Assembly (NCBI GenBank): GCA_965242595.1
Contig: OZ251464.1
Coordinates: forward strand, 2,170,001-2,234,000
Source: SP197 sp965242595
Lineage (GTDB): Bacteria > Pseudomonadota > Alphaproteobacteria > SP197
Direction: 5' to 3'
Length of the DNA: 64,000 bases
Of this stretch, positions 54,579 to 62,883 are shown piece by piece. The notes beneath the pieces were generated by a model, which was given only the letters and a program-made list of their open reading frames with translations, ran no database searches and had not been told where the DNA came from. Position 1 is the stretch's first letter. Each line of letters opens with the position of its first letter. Made by a program: the position numbers and the translations under genes.

Positions 54579-54905
54579 ATGACCGAACAACAGGTGCGCC
54601 AGATCGCAGAGGCAGCGTTCAAGGCCCACTTCAAAGACATCGATATCGTCACCATCGAAGTCAAGCCCGGCCCCGACGACCTCTTTGACGAACCCCTACC
54701 CCTGCTGAACGTGTGGATCGTCTATGACGCCGAGGTCGAGCGGGTGATCGGCCCGGAGGCCGGTAACGGCGACAGCATTTTGAAGGCGCGCTCGGAGATT
54801 ATCGATAAGCTGTGGTACGAGGCGGAGGACTCTCAGGTGTGGCCGCAAGTCCACTTCACCTCCAGATCCGACTACGACCGGCGCGGGCAGGAGGAGGAGG
54901 CCTAG
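54579..54905 (+). CDS. Small acidic protein, family copy 2 (upstream of HEPN-like gene)
   Basis: This 108-residue paralogue of the 54142 protein differs by a two-residue insertion (DEPLPLLNVWIVYD) and scattered changes (VIGPEAGNGDSILKARSEII). It has the same AGGAGGCCGCC ribosome site. It is the only copy followed by a same-strand gene, the HEPN-like protein 83 bp downstream, and so might be its partner. No catalytic motif is recognised. Confidence 0.8.
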   Translation: MTEQQVRQIAEAAFKAHFKDIDIVTIEVKPGPDDLFDEPLPLLNVWIVYDAEVERVIGPEAGNGDSILKARSEIIDKLWYEAEDSQVWPQVHFTSRSDYDRRGQEEEA

Positions 54906-54988
54906 CCCCCCAACCCACGACACCACATGACGGGCCGCCCCGCCCCGCCGCACCAACACGCTCCCGCCCCCGATCCCGAGGACACCCC

Positions 54989-55450
54989 ATGACCCCTCAC
55001 GGCCTGATGGAAACCGCCCGCATCCTGACCGAACCCGGCCCTGGGCGCCCCACTCAGCCGCAACTCCGCCGCGCCGTCAGCACCGTCTATTATGCCATGT
55101 TCCACGCCCTGGCCGCGGCCGTGGCCGACCTGATCGTGGGCGAGGCCCGCAACCCGGCATGGCACCGCGCCTGTCGCGCCCTGGAGCACGGCCGGGCCAG
55201 GAACGCCTGTCAGCAGGTGCGAGCCATGCGGGAGTTCCCGGCGGACATCCGCGAGTTCGCCAAGACATTCGTCGAATCGCAGGCCGAGCGGCAACAGGCG
55301 GACTATGCCCTGGACAGGGAGGCCTATCAGGCATCCGACGTTCTGGGGCACATCGTCTCCGCACAGCGGGCCATCGCCCTCTTCCAGCGCGCGGACCCCC
55401 AAGCCAGGCGCAATTTCATCTCTCACGTGCTGTTCAGGCAACGAGCGTGA
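54989..55450 (+). CDS. HEPN-like domain protein
   Basis: This 153-residue all-helical protein begins MTPHGLMETARILTEPGPGR, with LRRAVSTVYYAMFHALAAAV typical of HEPN-like proteins of toxin-antitoxin and stress systems. A possible R-x6-H ribonuclease motif is present in RACRALEH (about residue 55-65), but the usual polar residue after R is not seen, so catalysis is uncertain. It follows small protein copy 2 after 83 bp. The partner in known HEPN pairs is often a nucleotidyltransferase (MNT), which copy 2 does not resemble. Autotransporter 2 converges from the right, leaving a 237-bp gap with nothing recognisable. Confidence 0.7.
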   Translation: MTPHGLMETARILTEPGPGRPTQPQLRRAVSTVYYAMFHALAAAVADLIVGEARNPAWHRACRALEHGRARNACQQVRAMREFPADIREFAKTFVESQAERQQADYALDREAYQASDVLGHIVSAQRAIALFQRADPQARRNFISHVLFRQRA

Positions 55451-55687
55451 CAGCAGGCGGCGGCCTAGCCGCCCCAACCCCCAGCCCCACCCAACGCCCC
55501 GCCCCGCGTCACGACAGCACCGGGCGCGCATCCATTCCAGCGCAAACCGCCCCCCCTGCGGCGCCACCCCGTGCCGGGGAGGTGTCGCAGGGGTGTCGGG
55601 GAGGTGTTGCGTGGACACAGGCTGCGACAGGCCCGCGACAGCCCTGCGGCCGCTCCGTGACAGCCGCCCCCCGCCCCGCGCCCCCGC

Positions 55688-58600
55688 TCAGAACCGGATG
55701 GCGAGGCTCAGCCCCCCGGCCAGCGCGTTGTTGTCCACCCCGCCCGCCGTGTAGGCGGCGCTGGCTTGCAGGCTGTAGTGGTCCTCGCCCCAGCTATGGG
55801 CGGCGTTCAGGCCGAAGCGGACGCTGGGGGCCTTGGACGACGCCTTCAGACGCGCCCCGCCGAACCTCGCCTCCGTCTCCTCCGAGAACTCCTGCCTCGC
55901 GTCCATGGACGCGCCCAGCGCCAGACCGCCCGCCATCCGCGTCGCCACCCCTAAGCCCAGGCTGCCCATCAGGCTGCTGGCATCCTCCAGCGACACCCGC
56001 GCCTCGGTCGAGCGCGAGTCGATGAAGGTGTCCAGCGTCACCTCCTGCCAGGCCACCCCGGCGCGCGGCGTCACCGTCATGGCCTCGCCCACCGCCCCCC
56101 CGCCTATCTCTATGGGCCGCCCGGCCTCCAGCGCCAGGGCATAGCCCTCGCCTTTGGCCTTGTCCTTCAGCAGCCTGCCCGTGCCCGAGGTGATGCGCAC
56201 ATCGAACCAGGTCGCCTGGGCCTGGGCGTCCAGATAAACACCCCCGGCCATGGCGGTGGCGCTCATGCCCACGCCCATCCCAGAAAACGCGATCTTGCCG
56301 CCCTGCCAGGCCAGCTCGGCCGCGCCGTCCAGCCCGTGCATGGAGATGCCGAAGCGCCCGCTCTCGCCCAGCGCCAGGTCGATGCCCGCCCGCACGCCGC
56401 TGCGGTTCCAGTCGTAGATCGCATCCGGGCGGGTGGCGCTGTCCGCCTTCCAGTCGCCCCGTGCAGTCTCCAGCCGCGCCCAGCCGCCATGCATATTGCG
56501 GGCCGCCGCCATGCGCTCGCCATAGGAGGGCAGGCGGTTCATGGTCAGCAGCACCGAGGGCAGCGCCTCATAGAGGCGGCAGCGTTTGTCCGAAGCCAGG
56601 TCGCAGTCCATCTGCATCGGCGTGGCCGGCTGTTGCGGCTGCGTCGGCTGCTGCGGCTGCGTCGGCTGCTGCGGCTGCGTCGGCTGCTGTGGCTGCGTCG
56701 GCTGCTGCGGCTGCGTCGGCTGCGTCGGCTGCTGCGGCTGCGTCGGCTGTTGCGGTTGCGTCGGCTGCTGCGGTTGCGTCGGGTCCGGGTCCACCGGCTC
56801 CACCACCGGCTCCGGCGCCACCGGTTCCGGCGCCACCGGCCCCGGCTCCGGTTCCGTCCCCGGGCGCCGCTCGAAGCCGGCCGGCACCGCCGGCACGATC
56901 AGCCGCCCGTCGCTGCCCAGCAGCGCCAGACGGGTCTCGCCGGTGGTGCCCTCGTCGTCCGTCAGCGCATAGCGGGCCCGGCTGCCGCTGGGGAGGGAGA
57001 AGCTGCCCACCCGGTCGCTGGCATCCTGGTAATCCTCCCGGTAGGGCCCCGTCACCCCCGGCGTCGGCCCCACCGGCACCCCAACCAGCAGGGTGATGGT
57101 GCCGCCATCGGCCAGGATGGAGCGCCTGGCGCCGCCCGCGTCCACGCGGCCACTAACGCCGATGGTCACGCTGCCGCCCCCGGTGATGTGCAGCGCCGCC
57201 GCGGCGCCCTCGCTGCCCGTCACCCGGCCCCTCACGACCACGGCGGTCATGCCGCCATCGGCCCTGATGGCGGTGGCGGCGCCGTTGGCGCTCACACTGC
57301 CGCCGGCGCCGATGGTCACGCTGCCGCCCCCGGTCATGCGCAGCGCCGCCGCGGCGCCCGCGCTGCCCGTCACCCGGCCATCGATCGTCATCGACGAGTG
57401 CCCGGGGTCGTTCACCAGGATCGCGGGCTGGCCGGTGCCGGCCACCAGCGCGCCGTTCTCGCCCACCGTCAGCGTGCCGCCCCCCACCAGATGCACGGCC
57501 GCATCCGTCCCGCCCGTCACCATGCCGTTCACCGTCACGGTCTGCTTGCGCATGTCGGCGGCGGTTCCGGCCCCGCCGCCATGGGCCACCCAGATGCCGG
57601 CCCGGGCGCCGGTCACGGTGGTTCCGGCGGCGACGGTGACGGAGATGGCGCCGTTGTTCTCGTTGGCGGTGGCGTAATAGGCCCGGATGCCGTCCCCGCG
57701 CGCGGCCGTGAGGGCGCCGCCGGCCACGTTCACGCGGATGTTGCCGACATTGTAGCGGTTCAGCAGCGCATTCACCGCGTTCCGGTAGGAGGTCGAGAAC
57801 GCCGCATCGGCATCGGCCAGCGCGGTGGCGAGGCCGGTGCTGTCGCCCATCGCCAGCGCCTCCAGCACCGCCTTCTCCTTCTCGGAGAGGCCCTGGGCCA
57901 GCACGTTTTGCAGCAGGGCGCGCGTGGCGGCGTTGTTCGTCCGCAGGTAGTTCCTGATCTGGGTGTCGGTCAGCTGGCTGGCCGCCGTGGTGGCGGTGGT
58001 GCCGATGGCGGTGAGGATCGAGTCCGCCAGCTCGATCTCGCCGTTCGTCAGCGCCGCCTTGAACTGGGCGATATAGGCGTTGTTGGCAGCAGTGGCGGTG
58101 GCGGGCACGGCCGTCCCCTGCGCCGTCGCGTCCGCAATCGCGCCCGGGTCGTCGCCCAGGGCCACCTGTTCCACCACATCGCGCCACGACATGGCAACCG
58201 CCTCGATGCCCGCCGCCCCGCCATAAACCCCGCCGCTGCCCCCATTGGCCGCCGCCTCCTGGTCGAAGGTCAGCACCTCTCCCGCACTCGCCGCCTGAAA
58301 GCGGCCGTTGTCGTTGGCCGCGGTTCCGGTCCTCCCGCCGCCGTTCACGGAGATGGCGAGCAGCGGCTGGGCCGCGCGCGTCGGCACCGTCGCGGCCGTG
58401 GTGCTGGACGCCACCTCGACCACCATGCCCGAACGCCCCGCCGAAAGCGCCCCGCCGGAATGGGCGACGCTGACCTGGCCGGTCGCCGACGACGCGATCA
58501 CGACCATGCCATCCATCGCCGCCGTCAGCGCCCCGCCGGAATGGCTGACGCTGACCTCGCCGGTCGTCGCCGCCGCGTTGACGAACATGCCATCGGCACC

Positions 58601-61600
58601 CGCCGTCAACGCCCCGCCGGCATGGGTGACGCTGACGTCGCTGGTCGTCGATGGCGCGATGACGAATATGCCCGTCTCCCCCGCCGTCAGCGCCCCGCCG
58701 CTATGGGCGACGGTGACCTCGCCGGTCGCCATCGGCGCGTCGATGGAGATGCCCGTCTCCCCCGCCCTGAGCGCCCCCACAAGGGTGACGCCGATATCGC
58801 CGGCCGCCACCGGCGCGGCGATGGAGATGCCCGTGCCCTCGGTCCCCGCCGTCAGCGTGCCGCCGGAATGGCTGACGGTGACGTCGCCGGCCGCCATCGG
58901 CGTGTCGATGGAGATGCCCGTGCCCCCCGCCGTCAGCGGCCCGCCGGTATGGGCGACAGCGATGTTGCCGGTCGCCACCGGCGCGTCGATGGAGACGCCC
59001 GTGGTCCCCGCCCTCAGCGCCCCCCCAAGGGTGACGGTGATGTCGCCCGCCGCCAGCGGCGTGGCGATGGAGACGCCCATGCCCATGGCCCCCGCCGTCA
59101 GCGCCCCGCCGGAATGGGTGACGCCGATGTCGCCGGCCGCCACCGGCGCGTCGATGGAGATGCCCGTGCCTCCCGCCGAAAGCGCCCCGCCGGTATGGGT
59201 GACGGTGATGTCGCCGGTCGTCAACGGCGTGGCGATCGGGATGCCCGTGGTCCCCGCCGTCAGCGCCCCCGCAAGGGTGACGGAGACAGCGCCGGTCGCC
59301 AGCGGCGCGCCGATGGCGATGCCCGCGCCCCCTGCCGAAAGCGCCCCAAGGGTAAGGGAGATGTCGCCGGTCGCCATCGGCGTGTCGATAAAGATGCCCC
59401 TGGCCCCCGCCCCAATCGCCCCATGGGTGACCGTGACCGCAGCGGTGGAAGATGACGCGATGTGGATGCCATCCCCCGTCGCCCCCACCACAGAGCCGCT
59501 GCTGGTGAACGCCACCTCCCTGGCCCCGAAATCGGCCAGAATGCCGGTGGTGGCGCCGTTGGCGTCCACACGGCCGCTGGCGCCCATGGTCACGCTGGTG
59601 ACCTGGATGGCCCGCACCGCCTCATCGGCGCCGGCGGCGCCGGTCACACTGCCGTTGATGGTGAGGACCGAGGTCCGGGGGCCGGGCAGCAGGATGGCGG
59701 GCTGGCCGGCCCCGGCCACCACCGCGCCCCCCGCGCCCACCGTCAGCGTGCCGCCCCCCACCAGATGCACGGCCGCGCCCGTCCCGCCCGTCACCCTGCC
59801 GTTCACGGTCACGGTCTGCTTCAGGATGTCGTCGGCGGTGCCGGCCATGCGCTCGTTCAGCCCGGCATTGGCGACCCAGATGCCGGACTTGGCCCCGCGC
59901 ACGCTGGCGCCGCTGGCAACGGTGACTTCGATCTCGCCGTTGCTCGTGTTGCCGGTCGCGAAATAGGCCCGGATGCCGTCGCCGCGCTGGGCATGGATGG
60001 AGCCGCTGCGCACATTGACGCGGATGTTGCCGACATTGTAGCGGTTCAGCAGCGCCCGCACTTCGGCCTTGTAGTCGGCGGAGAACGCCGCGGCGGTGTC
60101 GTCCAGCGCGGTGGTGAGCGCGGTGCTGTCGCCCGCCACCAGCGCCGCCAAAACCGCCTTCTCCTTATCGGAAAGGCCATAGCCCAGAATATCGCGCAGC
60201 AGGGTTCTGCGCCCGGCGTTGTCCACGCGCAGGAAGGCCACGAGCTGGGCGTCGGTCAGCTGGCTGGCCGCGGTGGTGGCGCTGGTGCCGATGGCGGTGA
60301 GGAGCGCATCCGCCACCGCGATCTCCGCGTTCTCCAGCGCCGCCCGGAACTGCTTGACATGGGGGTTGGTGTCGGTGGCGCCGGTCGGCACGGCCGTCGT
60401 CTGCTGCGCGGTGGTCGTGATCGCGGCCTCGTAGTCGCCCAGGGCCACCTGCGCCACCACGTCGCGCCACGATATGGCATAGGCCTCGATGCCCGCCGCG
60501 CCACCATAAACGCCACCGCTGCCCTTGCTGCCCTCCGCCTCCCGGTCGAAGGTCAGCACCTGCCGGGCGCCCGCATTCCCCGCGCCCACCGTCGTAAAGC
60601 GGCCGTTATCGTTGGCCGCCGTCCCGGTCCTCCCCACCGCGCTCGCCCCGGACGCGGCGGTGCCGCCCCAGGCGATGTCGATCAGCGGCTGCGGGGCCGT
60701 CGCCGCCCGCGGCGCCACCGTCGCGGCGGTGGCGCTGGACACCACCTGGACCACGAGGCCCGAACGCCCCGCCGAAACCGCCCCGGCGGAATGGGTCACC
60801 GACACGGTGCCCGTGGTGGCAGGCGTCAGGATCTCGTCGATCCAGATGGCGTTCACCCCCGCCGTGATGGCCCCGCTGTTGTCAACCGTCATAGCGCCCG
60901 TCCCATCGGGTCGCTCGATGCGGATGCCGTCCCCTTCCTGCGAGGTAATGGCGCCGGAGTTGGTGAGCTCGAAGTCGTCCCCCGCGTTCGCCGTCGTCAC
61001 CGTGGGCCTGTAGGCGTAGAGGGCGTGGTTCTTCGAGTTGAGGGCGCCTTCGTTGGTGATCGTGATGTCGCCGCTGTTGGTGGCGTAGGTTCCTCCCGAG
61101 CCGAAGGTGACGCCCTCCGTCAGATAGATGGCGTGCCCCATGTGCTGCGCCGCGTCCCCCGTCACCGTGATGGCGCCGCGGTTGGTAAGTTCGATAGCGC
61201 CGCCGGAGAGCTTCTTCAGCCGGATGCCGAACTCGGACGCCGTGATGGCGCCGGAGTTCGTAAGCGTGATGGCTTGGGCGCTCTGGTTCTGATAGTATTG
61301 GAAGTTGAACTGGATGCCCTGCCTCGCCGTCTGCCCTGCCACCGCGCCGATGGCGCCGCTGTTGTCGAGTGTCATGGCGCCGGCGCCCCAGCTTTCCACC
61401 AGGATGCCGGTGTAGGGGCCGCCCAGCGTGATGTCGCCACTGTTGTTGACGATCAGCGAGCCGGTGAGTTGGGTTCCACCGATGAACCCGAGGATGCCGT
61501 GCGGCAGGTTGTCGCGGTAGTTATCGTGGTTGTTGGCGGTGGCGCCGGCGTTGCCCACGCCCGAGTGGATGGCGCCAGTGTTGGTGATGGCGGTGTTATC

Positions 61601-62278
61601 GTTGGTGCCCCCTATCGTCCGGTGAACCCGGATGCCCTGCTGGGCGGCGTAGATGGTCGCCGCGCTGATGAGGGTGCCGCCGGCGGTGCCGCGGCCACCG
61701 GAGGGGCGATCGGCGCGCAGATCGAGGAAGATGCCGTGCCGCTTCATCGGCGCGCTCAAGCTGCCGATGGTCACACCGGTTCTCACGTTCAGCGCTGTGC
61801 TCGCACCGGTGTTGTTGGCCGACCGCCAAATATAGATGCCGTTGTTCCGTTCGGTGCCGGAGTGCGAGTTCGTCCCCTGGACGAAGTTGACGACGTGGGC
61901 GGTCCCGCCCGTCGCGCCGCCGATGTTCAACGTGATGCCTGCCCCTCCGGCGGCCCGCACGCCGAAGGCGACCCCCCGGGCGCCGGCCGTGAGCGTGATC
62001 GGCCCGGAACTGTGGCCCAGGAGGTTGAGCGTCTGGGGGACGCCGTGGCTGATCGGGCTGCTGTCGCCCGCGATGCCATAGACGATGCCGTCGGTATGAT
62101 CCCGATTCGGGCAGTTGAGGGCGACTGAGTTCGCGCTCCCGCATAGAAGGGCTTGCGCCCGCGCCTCCCCCGGCGCCCCCAGCGCCAGCGCGGCCAGCAG
62201 CGCGGCAGCGAGGCCGCCCAGGGCCGGACGCCCGCGCGGGGAAGCGGGCAGAGGTTGGGTGTCGATGCTTGCGACCAT
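55688..62278 (-). CDS. Giant autotransporter adhesin-like protein 2
   Basis: This 2196-residue protein starts at ATG 62278, chosen because AAGGAGGA lies 7 nt upstream. Order: signal peptide (about 1-42, ending GEARAQ), beta-helix passenger with TNSGAITASEFGIRL-type blocks, a helical module (about 606-754), twelve 25-29-residue repeats (about 950-1285), a second helical module (about 1366-1516), further beta repeats, a Pro-Gln linker (about 1830-1885) and a C-terminal barrel (about 1918-2196) with PSYGERMAAARNM, GVRAGIDLALGESGRFGISM, HSWGEDHYSLQASAAY and a terminal AIRF. It is a paralogue of autotransporter 1, enlarged by internal duplication. A G13 tract lies in its putative promoter. Confidence 0.9.
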   Translation of the reverse strand: MVASIDTQPLPASPRGRPALGGLAAALLAALALGAPGEARAQALLCGSANSVALNCPNRDHTDGIVYGIAGDSSPISHGVPQTLNLLGHSSGPITLTAGARGVAFGVRAAGGAGITLNIGGATGGTAHVVNFVQGTNSHSGTERNNGIYIWRSANNTGASTALNVRTGVTIGSLSAPMKRHGIFLDLRADRPSGGRGTAGGTLISAATIYAAQQGIRVHRTIGGTNDNTAITNTGAIHSGVGNAGATANNHDNYRDNLPHGILGFIGGTQLTGSLIVNNSGDITLGGPYTGILVESWGAGAMTLDNSGAIGAVAGQTARQGIQFNFQYYQNQSAQAITLTNSGAITASEFGIRLKKLSGGAIELTNRGAITVTGDAAQHMGHAIYLTEGVTFGSGGTYATNSGDITITNEGALNSKNHALYAYRPTVTTANAGDDFELTNSGAITSQEGDGIRIERPDGTGAMTVDNSGAITAGVNAIWIDEILTPATTGTVSVTHSAGAVSAGRSGLVVQVVSSATAATVAPRAATAPQPLIDIAWGGTAASGASAVGRTGTAANDNGRFTTVGAGNAGARQVLTFDREAEGSKGSGGVYGGAAGIEAYAISWRDVVAQVALGDYEAAITTTAQQTTAVPTGATDTNPHVKQFRAALENAEIAVADALLTAIGTSATTAASQLTDAQLVAFLRVDNAGRRTLLRDILGYGLSDKEKAVLAALVAGDSTALTTALDDTAAAFSADYKAEVRALLNRYNVGNIRVNVRSGSIHAQRGDGIRAYFATGNTSNGEIEVTVASGASVRGAKSGIWVANAGLNERMAGTADDILKQTVTVNGRVTGGTGAAVHLVGGGTLTVGAGGAVVAGAGQPAILLPGPRTSVLTINGSVTGAAGADEAVRAIQVTSVTMGASGRVDANGATTGILADFGAREVAFTSSGSVVGATGDGIHIASSSTAAVTVTHGAIGAGARGIFIDTPMATGDISLTLGALSAGGAGIAIGAPLATGAVSVTLAGALTAGTTGIPIATPLTTGDITVTHTGGALSAGGTGISIDAPVAAGDIGVTHSGGALTAGAMGMGVSIATPLAAGDITVTLGGALRAGTTGVSIDAPVATGNIAVAHTGGPLTAGGTGISIDTPMAAGDVTVSHSGGTLTAGTEGTGISIAAPVAAGDIGVTLVGALRAGETGISIDAPMATGEVTVAHSGGALTAGETGIFVIAPSTTSDVSVTHAGGALTAGADGMFVNAAATTGEVSVSHSGGALTAAMDGMVVIASSATGQVSVAHSGGALSAGRSGMVVEVASSTTAATVPTRAAQPLLAISVNGGGRTGTAANDNGRFQAASAGEVLTFDQEAAANGGSGGVYGGAAGIEAVAMSWRDVVEQVALGDDPGAIADATAQGTAVPATATAANNAYIAQFKAALTNGEIELADSILTAIGTTATTAASQLTDTQIRNYLRTNNAATRALLQNVLAQGLSEKEKAVLEALAMGDSTGLATALADADAAFSTSYRNAVNALLNRYNVGNIRVNVAGGALTAARGDGIRAYYATANENNGAISVTVAAGTTVTGARAGIWVAHGGGAGTAADMRKQTVTVNGMVTGGTDAAVHLVGGGTLTVGENGALVAGTGQPAILVNDPGHSSMTIDGRVTGSAGAAAALRMTGGGSVTIGAGGSVSANGAATAIRADGGMTAVVVRGRVTGSEGAAAALHITGGGSVTIGVSGRVDAGGARRSILADGGTITLLVGVPVGPTPGVTGPYREDYQDASDRVGSFSLPSGSRARYALTDDEGTTGETRLALLGSDGRLIVPAVPAGFERRPGTEPEPGPVAPEPVAPEPVVEPVDPDPTQPQQPTQPQQPTQPQQPTQPTQPQQPTQPQQPTQPQQPTQPQQPTQPQQPATPMQMDCDLASDKRCRLYEALPSVLLTMNRLPSYGERMAAARNMHGGWARLETARGDWKADSATRPDAIYDWNRSGVRAGIDLALGESGRFGISMHGLDGAAELAWQGGKIAFSGMGVGMSATAMAGGVYLDAQAQATWFDVRITSGTGRLLKDKAKGEGYALALEAGRPIEIGGGAVGEAMTVTPRAGVAWQEVTLDTFIDSRSTEARVSLEDASSLMGSLGLGVATRMAGGLALGASMDARQEFSEETEARFGGARLKASSKAPSVRFGLNAAHSWGEDHYSLQASAAYTAGGVDNNALAGGLSLAIRF
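56628..56780 (-). repeat. 18-bp tandem repeat coding the TQPQQP linker
   Basis: Eight full 18-bp units (GGCTGCTGCGGCTGCGTC on the plus strand) and one 9-bp half unit encode (TQPQQP)n in autotransporter 2, just before the barrel domain. Units and half unit are multiples of three, so slippage changes linker length but not frame. Confidence 0.95.
58430..59425 (-). repeat. About 12 repeats of roughly 81 bp in the autotransporter 2 passenger
   Basis: The encoded unit is of the form GISIDAPVATGDITVTHSGG followed by ALTAGGT, 25-29 residues long, repeated about twelve times with variation. The later copies (58430-58700) have diverged more (GMVVIASSATGQVSVAHSGG). The pattern fits one or two beta-helix turns per repeat. 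Confidence 0.9.
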
Positions 62279-62368
62279 CTTCAGATCCTCCTTCAAGGCG
62301 CCCGTTCACCCCCAGTCCATCCCAACCATTAAAAATCCCCCAAAGCCACCCCCGTCAACCCCACAACC

Positions 62369-62396
62369 CTATTACCCCCCCCCCCCCGCGACACAA
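62369..62396 (-). promoter_or_regulatory. Candidate phase-variable promoter of autotransporter 2 (G13 spacer)
   Basis: On the minus strand TTGTGT (62396-62391) is followed by CGC, 13 G (62387-62375) and TAATAG (62374-62369). Layout and the 16-bp spacer equal those before autotransporter 1, although both boxes match consensus less well (3 of 6 each). The start codon lies 90 bp downstream. Confidence 0.55.
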
Positions 62397-62419
62397 CCCC
62401 TCCCGGCGCGGCGCCCGCG

Positions 62420-62508
62420 TCCAGCGCACGGACGCAGATTCCAGGCGCCACGCCATCGCCCCCATGCCATGCCTGCCATCCAGGCAGCGAACCCGACAGG
62501 AGGCCGCC
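62420..62508 (+). repeat. Conserved leader before small protein copy 3
   Basis: This is the partner of 54490-54578, with the same start-codon spacing and the ACAGGAGGCCGCC ribosome site. It lies about 35 bp from the candidate autotransporter 2 promoter, so the two divergent promoters are close. Confidence 0.75.
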
Positions 62509-62826
62509 ATGACCGAACAGCAGGCGCGCCAGATCGCCGAAGCGGCCTTCAAGGCGCATTTCAGCGATGTCGATATCGTCACCATCGGCGTCGAACCCGA
62601 CTTCGACATTTATGACGAACCCTTGCTGGACGTGCGCATCGTCTATGACGCCGAGGTCGAGCGGGTGGTCGGCCCGGAGGGCGGGAACGGTCGCAGCCTC
62701 GTGAAGGTGCTCTCGGAGATCGTCGATAAGCTGTGGTACGAGGCGGAGGACTCCCGGGTGTGGCCGCACGTCCACTTCATCTCCAAATCCGACTATGACC
62801 TGCGCGAGCAGGAGGAGGCGGCATAG
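62509..62826 (+). CDS. Small acidic protein, family copy 3
   Basis: This 105-residue paralogue (MTEQQARQIAEAAFKAHFSD...) is divergent from autotransporter 2, just as copy 1 is from autotransporter 1. The PGPDDLF segment of the others is replaced by PDFDIY. It keeps LLDVRIVYDAEVERVVGPEG and the VHFISKSDYD strand. The function is unknown; a cytoplasmic regulator or immunity-like role is possible from context only. Confidence 0.8.
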   Translation: MTEQQARQIAEAAFKAHFSDVDIVTIGVEPDFDIYDEPLLDVRIVYDAEVERVVGPEGGNGRSLVKVLSEIVDKLWYEAEDSRVWPHVHFISKSDYDLREQEEAA

Positions 62827-62829
62827 CCA

Positions 62830-62877
62830 CCCCCCCCCCCAACGCACAACCCCGCCGGCCGCCGCGCCCCCCCCCCC
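62830..62877. repeat. Two further C11 tracts
   Basis: Runs of 11 C occupy 62830-62840 (4 bp after the copy-3 stop codon) and 62867-62877 (7 bp before the end of the convergent glutamine-synthetase-like gene). The first is followed by AACGCACAA, which on the minus strand gives TTGTGC, GTT and G11, a degenerate echo of the autotransporter promoters. Confidence 0.8.
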
Positions 62878-62883
62878 GGCCGT

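Noticed and set aside
58430..59425. CRISPR-like array
   Set aside because: Repeats are in-frame, of variable length and without uniform spacers; no cas genes are near. They encode passenger repeats.
56336..62128. Long plus-strand open frames opposite autotransporter 2, with repeats
   Set aside because: The repeats are those of the autotransporter read on the wrong strand; the minus-strand reading has a signal peptide, ribosome site and barrel domain.
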